Of a stretch of DNA of 64,000 nt, positions 9,383-17,557 are shown piece by piece. Source of the DNA: Pseudomonadales bacterium (GTDB taxonomy: Bacteria > Pseudomonadota > Gammaproteobacteria > Pseudomonadales > UBA5862); contig JACKOQ010000002.1 of the NCBI GenBank assembly GCA_024234215.1, positions 310,001 to 374,000 of the forward strand, in the 5' to 3' direction. The position numbers and the translations under genes are program-made. The notes beneath the pieces are model-generated. The model ran no database searches, was not told the DNA's origin, and saw only the letters and a list, made by a program, of their open reading frames with translations. The number at the start of each line of letters is the position of its first letter. Positions within the stretch are counted from its first letter, which is position 1.

Positions 9383-10372
9383 TCAGCTGCCCGGCTGATC
9401 GTGCAGTTCGGGCATGCTCAGCGCCTTCCAGTCATAGCGGCCCTTGACACTGCCAACCTCATGCATGAAGCGGGCATAGTGACCGATGCCACGCGGCACT
9501 TCGCCAAACTCGAGGTCGGTCGAATCGAGCTGCTTCAGCACCTCATCGAGGGTTTCACGGCTGTTTTCGCGGCGCAGGTAGAGTTGGGCGGCGGCGGTCC
9601 CGTCCTGTGCGATGCGCGCCTTCGCACGCTGGATGGCACTGCGCACGGCGGCATGGAGGTTGGGATTGCGCGCGCGGAAGCGCTCGGACCCCACCAGCAC
9701 GATGAAGGTGCTCTTGTCACCCAGAATGCTGTAGGAGTCGAGCAGCGGTCTGACCTTGCCTTGGCCGCGCTCGATCTCGGCCTGCGCAAAGGGCGGCGAA
9801 GTGAAGTGAGCCGAGACCACACCGGACAGCAGTGCGTTCATGCCGTCGGGATGGGCCATCGATACGGTCAGACGATCGAGCAGAAACGGATCGCCACACT
9901 GCGCCTTGGCCGCCATCTGCAGTGTCACCGCCTGCACCGAGATCTTGATGGTGGGCAGCGCGATCTTGTCACCGGTATCGAACTGGCAGATCGATTTGAC
10001 GCGGTCGTTGGTGGTGTTGAGCGTCATCGGCAGGCTGACGATGACCGAGACCAGTTTGATGTCACCTCGGGTCTTGTCATGCATGTTGACCAGCGTGGGT
10101 GGACCCACTGCGCCGAAATCGACCTGCCCGGCAATCAGTGCATCGCGGATCATGCCCGCGGAGCCGAGATTGAGCAGCTTGACCTTGAGGTTGGGCAGAC
10201 CCAGCCGGGCCGCCTCCTCTTCGATCAGATGCTGTTCATCGGCCAGCAGCAGTGGCAGATAGGCAATGCCGTTCTGGATCGCCAGCGTGACGCTCTCGGC
10301 CTCATCGGCATGCACCGGTGCCAGGCCGCCCAGCGACAATGTCAGCAGCAGGGTACGCAGGAGTCTTCGCAT
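9383..10372 (-). CDS. Periplasmic substrate-binding protein, NMT1/TauA type
   Basis: The 329-residue protein begins with a clear signal peptide (MRRLLRTLLLTLSLGG, cleavage near VHADEA) and continues as an NMT1/TauA-like binding protein (IAYLPLLLADEQ, DALIAGQVDFGAVGPP). It would capture the ligand for the ABC importer encoded downstream. The open frame extends much further upstream, but the signal peptide fixes the start at the ATG at 10372. Candidate ligands for this family include sulfonates, nitrate and thiamine-pyrimidine precursors; nothing here separates them. Confidence 0.88.
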   Translation of the reverse strand: MRRLLRTLLLTLSLGGLAPVHADEAESVTLAIQNGIAYLPLLLADEQHLIEEEAARLGLPNLKVKLLNLGSAGMIRDALIAGQVDFGAVGPPTLVNMHDKTRGDIKLVSVIVSLPMTLNTTNDRVKSICQFDTGDKIALPTIKISVQAVTLQMAAKAQCGDPFLLDRLTVSMAHPDGMNALLSGVVSAHFTSPPFAQAEIERGQGKVRPLLDSYSILGDKSTFIVLVGSERFRARNPNLHAAVRSAIQRAKARIAQDGTAAAQLYLRRENSRETLDEVLKQLDSTDLEFGEVPRGIGHYARFMHEVGSVKGRYDWKALSMPELHDQPGS

Positions 10373-10409
10373 CGACCGTCTCCGGGTCAAGTTGCCACCT
10401 CGTCCGGGG

Positions 10410-11033
10410 TCATGCGCGAGAGGATTGCCAGTCGGCGAAGGCTGCCAGCACCAACTGCTCCACCTCATCCCAGTTGCGGGCTGCTGGCGGTGCCAACTGG
10501 TGGTTGGTGGAGTTGACGACGACGATGGTGGGAAAACCCTGGGCGCGCAGTGCGGCGATGTTGGCGGGATTGTCCTCCAGATAGAGGTCAGCGCCGACCG
10601 CCGCCTTGTCACGCATGAAGCAGAGATCCCAGTAGGGAATGCCGTGGTGTTCGAGCCAGTCGATGGTCTGCTGCACGGCTTCACGATGGAACCAGGGAAT
10701 GTAGAGGCGATGGGTGATGATGCGGATGCGGATATCCTGTGCCGAGAGACGGCGCAGCACGGCCGGCGCACCGCTGATCGGTGGCAACCGCTTGAACAGG
10801 TCGCGCTGCTTGACGGCAAAACGGTGCAGCGCGTCGTAGCCGCCGGCGGACTCCAGCTGCCATTCGTTGAACCCATAGCTGACTTCCTCGCTCAGCGACG
10901 CCAGTGGTACACCCAGCCATTCGGCGGCGATGGGCCGCAGCCCGCCGATGAAGTCGGCGACCACGCCATCGAGGTCGACCCCCAGCACGAACTGGGGATG
11001 GGTGGGCACGCGCTCACTGTTCATCGCTGTCAT
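10410..11033 (-). CDS. HAD-superfamily 5'(3')-deoxyribonucleotidase-like phosphatase
   Basis: The 207-residue protein carries the HAD nucleophile motif DLDGVVADF near residue 20 and a late acidic motif (DLYLEDNPANI) near 155. The pattern and length fit the NT5C-type nucleotidase family (Pfam NT5C), which removes phosphate from nucleoside monophosphates. The start ATG at 11033 overlaps the gatB stop (ATGA), so it is translated as the fourth gene of the gat operon. The phosphatase class is well supported; the substrate is inferred. Confidence 0.8.
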   Translation of the reverse strand: MTAMNSERVPTHPQFVLGVDLDGVVADFIGGLRPIAAEWLGVPLASLSEEVSYGFNEWQLESAGGYDALHRFAVKQRDLFKRLPPISGAPAVLRRLSAQDIRIRIITHRLYIPWFHREAVQQTIDWLEHHGIPYWDLCFMRDKAAVGADLYLEDNPANIAALRAQGFPTIVVVNSTNHQLAPPAARNWDEVEQLVLAAFADWQSSRA

Positions 11034-12472
11034 GCACCCAATTTCTGCCGCAGCAGATCGCCGACCTGGGTTGGATTGGCGCTGCCGCGCGAACTTCTCA
11101 TCACCTGCCCCACCAGAAAACCGAGCACCTTCTCCTTGCCGGCACGGAACTGTTCGGCCTGCTCCGGATGGGCTGCGATCACCGCAGTGACCAGCGCATC
11201 GAGCGCACCGCTGTCGGAGATCTGCCTGAGTCCGCGTTCGGCAATCAGCTCGTCGACATCGCCTTCGCCACTCCACAGCGCCTGCAGCAGCCCCTTGCCA
11301 CTGCTGCCGGAAATGGTGCCATCGGCAATGCGCAGCAACAGATTTGCCAACTGTTCGGCAGTGACCGGACTGGCGGTGATGTCGAGGTTCTCGCGGTTGA
11401 GTCGCCCCATCAACTCGCCGGTGACCCAGTTGGCGGCCAGCTTGCAATCGCCGACGACCGCTGCCACCGCCTCGTAGTAATCGGCCAGCTCTCTGGAGGA
11501 GGTCAGCACCCCCGCGTCGTAGGGCGTCAATTGATGTGCGCTGATGAACCGGGCGCACCGCGCTTCGGGCAGTTCGGGCAGTTCGCCGCGTACCGCCTCG
11601 ATGAAGGCTTCGCTCAGCTGCAACGGCAACAGATCGGGCTCGGGAAAGTAGCGGTAGTCGGTGGCAACCTCCTTGCTGCGCATCGACCGGGTCTCATCAC
11701 GCACCGAATCGTAGAGCCGGGTCTCCTGCACCACCCGTCCGCCGGCTTCGATCAGCTCGATCTGCCGCTCGACCTCATGGCGAATCGCCCGCTCGACAAA
11801 GCGGAACGAGTTGATGTTCTTGATCTCGGTGCGGGTGCCGAGTTCACGCTGGCCACGCGGGCGCACCGAAACATTGGCATCGCAGCGCAGCGACCCTTCG
11901 GCCATGTTGCCGTCGGAGACCTTCAGCCAGCGCACCAGGGTGTGGATGGTTCTGAGGTAGGCAACGGCCTCCTCGGCCGAACGCAGGTCGGGCTCGGAGA
12001 CGATTTCGAGCAGCGGCGTGCCGGCGCGGTTGAGGTCGATGCCGGTCATGCCATGAAAATCTTCGTGCAGCGATTTGCCGGCATCCTCTTCGAGGTGGGC
12101 GCGGGTGATGCCGACCGTGCGGGTCGAACCATCGGCCAGGGTGATCTCCACCTGACCACGTCCGACGATCGGGTGCTCCATCTGGCTGATCTGATAACCC
12201 TTCGGCAGATCGGGGTAGAAGTAGTTCTTGCGGGCGAAGATCGACTGGCGATCGATCTGGGCACCGATGGCAAGACCAAAGCGCACCGCCAGCCGCACCG
12301 CAGCCTCGTTCAGCACCGGCAACACCCCCGGCAGTGCCAGATCGACCGCGCAGGCCTGGCCATTCGGGCGGGCGCCGAAGCGGGTGCTGGCACCGGAGAA
12401 GATCTTGCTCTGAGTCGCGAGCTGGACATGGATCTCCAGCCCGATGACGGTTTCCCATTCCATAGCGGTCAT
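11030..12472 (-). CDS. gatB: Asp-tRNA(Asn)/Glu-tRNA(Gln) amidotransferase subunit B
   Basis: The 480-residue GatB begins with the conserved WETVIGLEIHVQL motif and contains YFYPDLPKGYQISQ. The C-terminal half carries the tRNA-binding YqeY-like domain. Within GatCAB it phosphorylates the mischarged Glu or Asp and holds the tRNA while ammonia arrives from GatA. It overlaps gatA by 4 bp upstream and the nucleotidase gene by 4 bp downstream (ATGA each), so it is tightly coupled. Confidence 0.97.
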   Translation of the reverse strand: MTAMEWETVIGLEIHVQLATQSKIFSGASTRFGARPNGQACAVDLALPGVLPVLNEAAVRLAVRFGLAIGAQIDRQSIFARKNYFYPDLPKGYQISQMEHPIVGRGQVEITLADGSTRTVGITRAHLEEDAGKSLHEDFHGMTGIDLNRAGTPLLEIVSEPDLRSAEEAVAYLRTIHTLVRWLKVSDGNMAEGSLRCDANVSVRPRGQRELGTRTEIKNINSFRFVERAIRHEVERQIELIEAGGRVVQETRLYDSVRDETRSMRSKEVATDYRYFPEPDLLPLQLSEAFIEAVRGELPELPEARCARFISAHQLTPYDAGVLTSSRELADYYEAVAAVVGDCKLAANWVTGELMGRLNRENLDITASPVTAEQLANLLLRIADGTISGSSGKGLLQALWSGEGDVDELIAERGLRQISDSGALDALVTAVIAAHPEQAEQFRAGKEKVLGFLVGQVMRSSRGSANPTQVGDLLRQKLGA

Positions 12473-13938
12473 GATGCCTGCAGGGTTGAAGAGGACAGGG
12501 GTTCACGCTGGTGCCAGTCGGTCTGTTGCTGGAAGCGGTGTGCCGCCGCCAGCAGTCGCCCCTCGTCGAAGTAGTTGCCAATCAGTTGCAGACCGACCGG
12601 CAGGCCATCCAGCAGACCGGCCGGGATCGACAACGCCGGCAACCCGGCCAGGTTGGCGGCGATGGTGTAGATGTCCTCCAGATACATGGTGATCGGGTCG
12701 CTGCTCTTCTCGCCGAGTTTGAAGGCCGGTGAGGGCGAAGTGGGGCCCAGCAGCAGATCGACCTCGTCGAAAGCACGGGCGAAGTCGTCACGGATCAGCC
12801 GGCGGATCTTCTGCGCTTTCAGGTAGTAAGCGTCATAGTAGCCGGAGGAGAGCACGTAGGTGCCGGTGAGGATGCGCCGCTGCACTTCGGCGCCAAAGCC
12901 CTCGGCACGGCTACGGGTGTAGAGATCTTCCAGGTCGACCGGATCGGCGCAGCGGTGGCCATAGCGGACACCATCGTAGCGCGCCAGGTTGGCGGAGCAC
13001 TCCGCCGGGGCGATGACATAGTAGACCGGCACCGACAGCGCGGTGTGGGGCAGACTCACCTCGCGGAACTGCGCGCCGAGGTCGCGATAGATCTCGATCG
13101 CAGCGCGGATCACCCGCTCCATCGGTGCGCTCAGTCCCGCTTCGAAATACTCTTTCGGTAAACCGATGCGCAGCCCCTTCAGCGGCTGGTCGAGCTGACC
13201 CAGGTAGTCGGGCACCGGCTGGTCGATGCTGGTCGAATCACGCGGATCGAAGCCGGCCATCACCTGCAACATCAGCGCAAGGTCAGCCGCCGAGCGCGCC
13301 ATCGGTCCACCCTGATCGAGGCTGGAGGCGAAGGCGATCATGCCGTAGCGCGAGACCCGGCCATAGGTCGGCTTCAGGCCGCTGATGCCGCAGAGCGCGG
13401 CCGGCTGGCGAATCGAGCCGCCGGTGTCGCTGGCAGTGGCGCCGGGCGCCAGCCGCGCCGCCACCGCCGCGGCCGAACCACCGGATGAACCGCCCGGCAC
13501 CCGCGACCGATCCCAGGGGTTGCGCACCGGACCAAAATAGCTGGTCTCGTTGGAGGAGCCCATCGCGAACTCATCCATGTTGGTCTTGCCGAGACAGACC
13601 CAGCCGGCGGCACGAAACCGCTCGACCACGGTGGCATCGTAGGGCGAGACGAAATTGCCCAACATCCGCGAACCGCAGGTGGTGCGCACCCCATCGGTGC
13701 AGAAAATGTCCTTGTGCGCCAACGGCAGGCCGGCACCCAGGCCAGCTTCGCCACGCGCGCGACGCGCATCGGCCGCGGCCGCTGCATCCAGCGCCTGCTC
13801 GGCGGTTCGCGTGATGAAGCTGTTGTAGTGGCCGTCGAGCCTGTCGATGCGCTGCAGGAAGTGGCGTGTCAGCTCGACCGAGCTGAACTCTCCCGCATCG
13901 AGCCCATGCGCCAGTTGGATCAGAGTCAGATTATGCAT
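12469..13938 (-). CDS. gatA: Asp-tRNA(Asn)/Glu-tRNA(Gln) amidotransferase subunit A
   Basis: The 489-residue amidase-signature enzyme releases ammonia from glutamine for tRNA-dependent Gln/Asn formation. The catalytic Lys lies in LPLAHKDIF near residue 76, and the Gly/Ser-rich motif GGSSGGSAAAVAA near 147-160 and TDTGGS-like ATASDTGGSIRQP near 170 supply the Ser-cisSer-Lys triad. It lies between gatC and gatB in the usual gatCAB order. The ATG at 13938 (MHNLTLIQLAHGL) matches the family. Confidence 0.97.
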   Translation of the reverse strand: MHNLTLIQLAHGLDAGEFSSVELTRHFLQRIDRLDGHYNSFITRTAEQALDAAAAADARRARGEAGLGAGLPLAHKDIFCTDGVRTTCGSRMLGNFVSPYDATVVERFRAAGWVCLGKTNMDEFAMGSSNETSYFGPVRNPWDRSRVPGGSSGGSAAAVAARLAPGATASDTGGSIRQPAALCGISGLKPTYGRVSRYGMIAFASSLDQGGPMARSAADLALMLQVMAGFDPRDSTSIDQPVPDYLGQLDQPLKGLRIGLPKEYFEAGLSAPMERVIRAAIEIYRDLGAQFREVSLPHTALSVPVYYVIAPAECSANLARYDGVRYGHRCADPVDLEDLYTRSRAEGFGAEVQRRILTGTYVLSSGYYDAYYLKAQKIRRLIRDDFARAFDEVDLLLGPTSPSPAFKLGEKSSDPITMYLEDIYTIAANLAGLPALSIPAGLLDGLPVGLQLIGNYFDEGRLLAAAHRFQQQTDWHQREPLSSSTLQAS

Positions 13939-13990
13939 GCAGGGTGTGCTGGTGGGGTGATGGAACGCGGACGGCAGCAGTTCAGACGGC

Positions 13991-14278
13991 TCACTCGATC
14001 ACCTTGGGTACCAGATAGAGCCCATCCTCGGTCAAGGGCGCGAGCTGCTGAAAACGCTCGCGCTGGTCGGTTTCGGTGACCTCATCGCCACGCAGCCGCT
14101 GGGTGACATTGAGCGGGTGGGCCAGCGGCTCGATGTTTTGCGTGTCGACCTGATGCATCTGCTGCACCAGATCGAGAATCGCCGACAACCGCACGCCAAC
14201 CTCCGCATGGTGATCGGCATCGATCCTGAGCCGGGCGAGCTGGGCGATGCGCTGAATCTCTTCTGGTTTCATCTTCAA
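13991..14278 (-). CDS. gatC: Asp-tRNA(Asn)/Glu-tRNA(Gln) amidotransferase subunit C
   Basis: The 95-residue GatC has the family's N-terminal pattern (EEIQRIAQLARLRI) and a C-terminal LAPLTEDGLYLVPKVIE. It wraps GatA and GatB and stabilises the amidotransferase. It is the first gene of the minus-strand operon gatC-gatA-gatB-nucleotidase and lies divergent from mreB. Confidence 0.95.
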   Translation of the reverse strand: MKMKPEEIQRIAQLARLRIDADHHAEVGVRLSAILDLVQQMHQVDTQNIEPLAHPLNVTQRLRGDEVTETDQRERFQQLAPLTEDGLYLVPKVIE

Positions 14279-14491
14279 TCCGTGCTGCTCTGTACCAATG
14301 ATGCAACTCTTTGCCCAGCCCCTGCCCCACAGGGGGCAACTGCGGTAAAATTATCATATTTTTACCTTGCCCCCAATGACCCGCACTGTCGGAAGCCGGT
14401 CGAGAATGCGTTTACAGTCACCCTTCGAACCCGACCGCTTTCGCTGTGCACCGCATGAGCTCCCACCCATCCCGAGGTTTGCCAGCTGAAT
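14279..14491. promoter_or_regulatory. Divergent gatC/mreB promoter region
   Basis: This 213-bp gap separates the divergent operons. An AT-rich core (about 14343-14366) contains a GATAAT-like box readable on the minus strand toward gatC. The mreB promoter is not obvious by eye. An interrupted inverted repeat (GGGGGCAA near 14333 and TTGCCCCC near 14368) flanks the AT-rich core and could be a binding site or hairpin. Confidence 0.4.
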
Positions 14492-15529
14492 ATGTTCAAA
14501 CGACTGCGTGGAATGTTCTCCAACGATCTTTCGATCGATCTTGGCACTGCCAACACCCTGATCTATGTGCGCGGCAAGGGCATCGTGCTGGATGAGCCCT
14601 CGGTGGTGGCGATCCGCATTCAAAATGGCCAGAAGACCGTCTGCGCCGTCGGCAGCGCAGCCAAACGGATGCTCGGGCGCACCCCCGGCAACATCACCGC
14701 GATCCGGCCGCTGAAAGATGGCGTCATCGCCGACTTTCAGGTGACCGAGAAGATGTTGCAGCACTTCATCGCCAAGACCCATGCCAACAGCTTCATTCGC
14801 CCCAGCCCACGGGTGCTGATCAGCATTCCCTGTGGTTCGACCCAGGTCGAACGCCGCGCGATCCGCGAATCGGCGATAGGCGCAGGCGCCCGTGACGTGC
14901 GCCTGATCGAGGAGCCGATGGCCGCCGCAATCGGTGCCGGCATGCCGGTCGAGGAGGCCAGCGGCTCGATGGTCGTCGACATTGGCGGTGGCACCACCGA
15001 AATCGCCATCATCTCGCTCAGCGGCATCGTCTATTCCGATTCGGTGCGCATCGGCGGCGACCGCTTCGACGAGGCGATCATCACCCATGTGCGGCGCCAG
15101 TATGGCAGCCTGATCGGCGATGCCACCGCCGAGCGGATCAAGCAGGAGATCGGCATCGCCTTCGCGAGCGTCGAATCGAGCGAGATCGATGTGCGTGGCC
15201 GCAACCTGGCCGAGGGCATCCCGCGCAGCTTCACCCTCGACAGCGAGGAGATTCTCGAAGCGCTGCAGGAGCCGCTCTCCGGCATCGTGCAGGCGGTCAA
15301 GCGGGCATTGGAACAGTCGCCGCCCGAACTGGCATCGGACATCGCCGAGTCCGGCATCGTGCTGACCGGCGGTGGCGCGCTGCTGCGCGGGCTCGACCAG
15401 TTGATCTCCAAGGAGACCGGCCTGCCGGTGCGGGTGGCCGATGACCCGCTGACCTGTGTCGCCCGCGGCGGCGGTCGGGCACTGGAGATGATGGACGCCA
15501 GCAATTTCGAGCTGCTCTCCAGCGAATGA
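14492..15529 (+). CDS. mreB: Rod shape-determining actin homologue MreB
   Basis: The 345-residue protein is a bacterial actin. It has the phosphate-1 loop (DLGTANTLIYV) near residue 14, phosphate-2 (VVDIGGGTTEIAI) near 161 and the adenosine motif (GIVLTGGGALLRG) near 288. The N-terminal MFKRLRGMF is the amphipathic membrane anchor typical of gram-negative MreB. It organises the elongasome with MreC and MreD, which are encoded directly downstream. Confidence 0.98.
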   Translation: MFKRLRGMFSNDLSIDLGTANTLIYVRGKGIVLDEPSVVAIRIQNGQKTVCAVGSAAKRMLGRTPGNITAIRPLKDGVIADFQVTEKMLQHFIAKTHANSFIRPSPRVLISIPCGSTQVERRAIRESAIGAGARDVRLIEEPMAAAIGAGMPVEEASGSMVVDIGGGTTEIAIISLSGIVYSDSVRIGGDRFDEAIITHVRRQYGSLIGDATAERIKQEIGIAFASVESSEIDVRGRNLAEGIPRSFTLDSEEILEALQEPLSGIVQAVKRALEQSPPELASDIAESGIVLTGGGALLRGLDQLISKETGLPVRVADDPLTCVARGGGRALEMMDASNFELLSSE

Positions 15530-15585
15530 ACGGACCGATCGGGTCGGCCCGCTGCAGTGACCGAACAGGCTGAGGTGAGATTGCC

Positions 15586-16452
15586 ATCAAGCTGATCTTC
15601 GTCAAACGCCCCCGCCTCGGCCTGCGGCTGCTGCTGCTTGGCCTGCTGTCGGTCGGGCTGATGGTCGCCGATGCCCATTACCATGCCCTCGATCTGCTGC
15701 GCGAACGGCTCGACTGGGCGCTGGCGCCGATGATCGAACTGGCCGACTGGCCACTGCGGCTCTATGCCGGCAGCCGCGACAGTCTCAGCAGCCGCCAGCA
15801 GTTGGCACGCGAGAACGATGCACTCAGAACCGAGCGGCTGCTGCTGTCGCAGAAGGCGCAGAAGATGGCTGCGTTGCAGGCCGAAAACATCCGCCTGCGC
15901 CAGCTGCTCAATTCCACCACCCACCTCGATGAGAATGCGCTGATCGCCGAGATCATCGGGGTCTCCAGCGACCCGTCACGCCATTTCGTGATCATCGACC
16001 GGGGCGCGAAGAGTGGCGTCAGGGAGGGGCAGCCACTGCTCGATGCCAGCGGTATCATGGGACAGGTGATCTCGGTGCGGCCGCACCACAGCCGGGTGCT
16101 GCTGATCACTGATCAGAACCATGCCGTACCGGTGCAGGTGCTGCGCAACGGAGTGCGGGCCATCGCCGTCGGCACCGGGGACGACAGCCATCTCGAGCTG
16201 CTCAACGTGCCCGAGACCAGCGACATCGAGGTGGGCGACCAACTGGTGACTTCCGGCTTGGGCGGGCGCTTTCCGGCCAACTATCCGGTCGGGGTGGTGG
16301 AGTCGGTGAACCGCAATGCCGGCCAGCCTTTCACACAGATCAGGGCGATACCGACCGCACAACTGGCGATCAGTCGCCATGTGCTGGTGATTCTGACCAC
16401 ACCACAACCCGGACAGAACTCCGTGACCGAGGCCACCGACGATGCGCAGTAG
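15586..16452 (+). CDS. mreC: Rod shape-determining protein MreC (non-AUG start)
   Basis: MreC is a periplasmic elongasome scaffold with one N-terminal membrane helix, a coiled coil and a beta domain. The first ATG in frame (15661) would cut off the cytoplasmic tail and the membrane helix, which are plainly encoded from about 15586 (IKLIFVKRPRLGLR, then a Leu-rich helix). No ATG, GTG or TTG exists between the in-frame stop at 15571 and that segment. ATC at 15586 lies 6 bp after a good ribosome binding site (GAGGTGAG, 15572-15579) and is my preferred start; ATT at 15580 is another option. It overlaps mreD by 11 bp. The product is certain, the start is not. Confidence 0.85.
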   Translation: MKLIFVKRPRLGLRLLLLGLLSVGLMVADAHYHALDLLRERLDWALAPMIELADWPLRLYAGSRDSLSSRQQLARENDALRTERLLLSQKAQKMAALQAENIRLRQLLNSTTHLDENALIAEIIGVSSDPSRHFVIIDRGAKSGVREGQPLLDASGIMGQVISVRPHHSRVLLITDQNHAVPVQVLRNGVRAIAVGTGDDSHLELLNVPETSDIEVGDQLVTSGLGGRFPANYPVGVVESVNRNAGQPFTQIRAIPTAQLAISRHVLVILTTPQPGQNSVTEATDDAQ

Positions 16453-16930
16453 CCCGATCGGCAACTGGCTGGTCATTCTGCTGACCTTCGTCATCGCGCT
16501 GCTGCTGGAGGTCGTGCCGCTGCCGGCCGACTGGCAACCCTGGCGTCCCACTTGGGCCCTGCTCTGCCTGATCTACTGGACCATGGCCCTGCCGGAACGC
16601 ATCGGGCTGCTGTTCGGCTGGCTGCTGGGACTGCCGCTCGATGTGCTGCACGATGTCACCCTGGGCCAACATGGCCTGGCACTGATGGTGGTGAGCTACA
16701 TCGACCTCAGCCTGCATCAGCAGTTGCGGCTGTTTCCCCGGGTGCAGCAGGCGTTGATCGTCTGCGTGCTGGTTTCGCTCTACCTGCTGCTGCTCAGCCT
16801 GATGCAACTGCTGATCAGCCAGCAGCCATGGCGCAGCGACCGGCTGTTGAGTGCATTGAGCAGCGGGCTGCTCTGGCCGCTGCTGTTTCCGCTTCTGCGC
16901 CGCCTGCGGCGCCACTACCGGGTGGAGTGA
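16442..16930 (+). CDS. mreD: Rod shape-determining protein MreD
   Basis: The 162-residue integral membrane protein has about five hydrophobic segments and the family motif of a Trp-rich loop near residues 32-42 (DWQPWRPTWALL). It works with MreB and MreC in side-wall peptidoglycan synthesis. Its start lies within the end of mreC, and its stop TGA is immediately followed by the maf ATG. Confidence 0.93.
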   Translation: MRSSPIGNWLVILLTFVIALLLEVVPLPADWQPWRPTWALLCLIYWTMALPERIGLLFGWLLGLPLDVLHDVTLGQHGLALMVVSYIDLSLHQQLRLFPRVQQALIVCVLVSLYLLLLSLMQLLISQQPWRSDRLLSALSSGLLWPLLFPLLRRLRRHYRVE

Positions 16931-17548
16931 ATGGACGCGCCCGGCTTCGTCTATCTGGCCTCGGCCTCGCCGCGCAGGCGGGCGCTGCTGGAGCAGATCG
17001 CGGTGCCCTGCCGGCTGCTGGCTGTCAATGTCGACGAATCGCCCTTGGCCGGCGAGTCATCCCCGGCGCATGTGCTGCGGCTGGCACAGGCCAAGGCCGA
17101 GACTGGGCGCGACAGCCTGCCGCTGGCTGATGCGCCGGTGCTGGGTGCCGACACCGTGGTGGTGGCCGAGGCGGACGAGATTCTCGGCAAACCGCGCGAC
17201 CGCGACCACTTCATGGCGATGATGACGCAACTGAGCGGCCGCTGGCATCGAGTCATCAGCGCGGTCGCCGTGGTGACCGCCACTGCCTGCCACACGGCCG
17301 TGGTCACCACTCGGGTGCGGTTTCGTCCGCTCGATCCCGCGGAGCTGGCGCGCTACTGGGAGAGCGGTGAACCGCTCGACAAGGCCGGCGGCTATGCGAT
17401 CCAGGGACTGGCGGCGCCGTTCGTCGAGCGCATCGAGGGCAGCTACTCTGCCGTGGTGGGATTGCCACTGTGCGAAACCCAGGCGCTGCTGGCACGCTGC
17501 GGCATGGTGACCTGGCCAGCACTCGATCGATCCGGTTCGCGATGTTAG
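16931..17548 (+). CDS. maf: Maf-family nucleoside triphosphate pyrophosphatase
   Basis: The 205-residue Maf/YhdE family enzyme has the N-terminal signature LASASPRRRALLEQI, the catalytic ADTVVV motif near residue 73 and the KAGGYAIQG motif near 150. It hydrolyses non-canonical or excess dTTP/UTP-type nucleotides to monophosphates. It directly follows mreD without a gap, as in many proteobacteria. In E. coli rng (RNase G) comes next; here it is missing. Confidence 0.93.
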   Translation: MDAPGFVYLASASPRRRALLEQIAVPCRLLAVNVDESPLAGESSPAHVLRLAQAKAETGRDSLPLADAPVLGADTVVVAEADEILGKPRDRDHFMAMMTQLSGRWHRVISAVAVVTATACHTAVVTTRVRFRPLDPAELARYWESGEPLDKAGGYAIQGLAAPFVERIEGSYSAVVGLPLCETQALLARCGMVTWPALDRSGSRC

Positions 17549-17557
17549 GCTTGGGCC

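Noticed and set aside
8786..10516. 576-codon plus-strand open frame opposite the ABC transporter genes
   Set aside because: Shadow of two clear minus-strand genes; composition is typical of a reversed frame (rich in His, Gln, Arg).
9383..10876. Long N-terminal extension of the substrate-binding protein (start at 10876)
   Set aside because: The extension overlaps the nucleotidase gene in another frame, and the signal peptide starts at 10372.
10410..11558. 382-residue version of the HAD nucleotidase
   Set aside because: The extra N-terminus lies inside gatB; the ATGA overlap at 11033-11030 gives the proper start.
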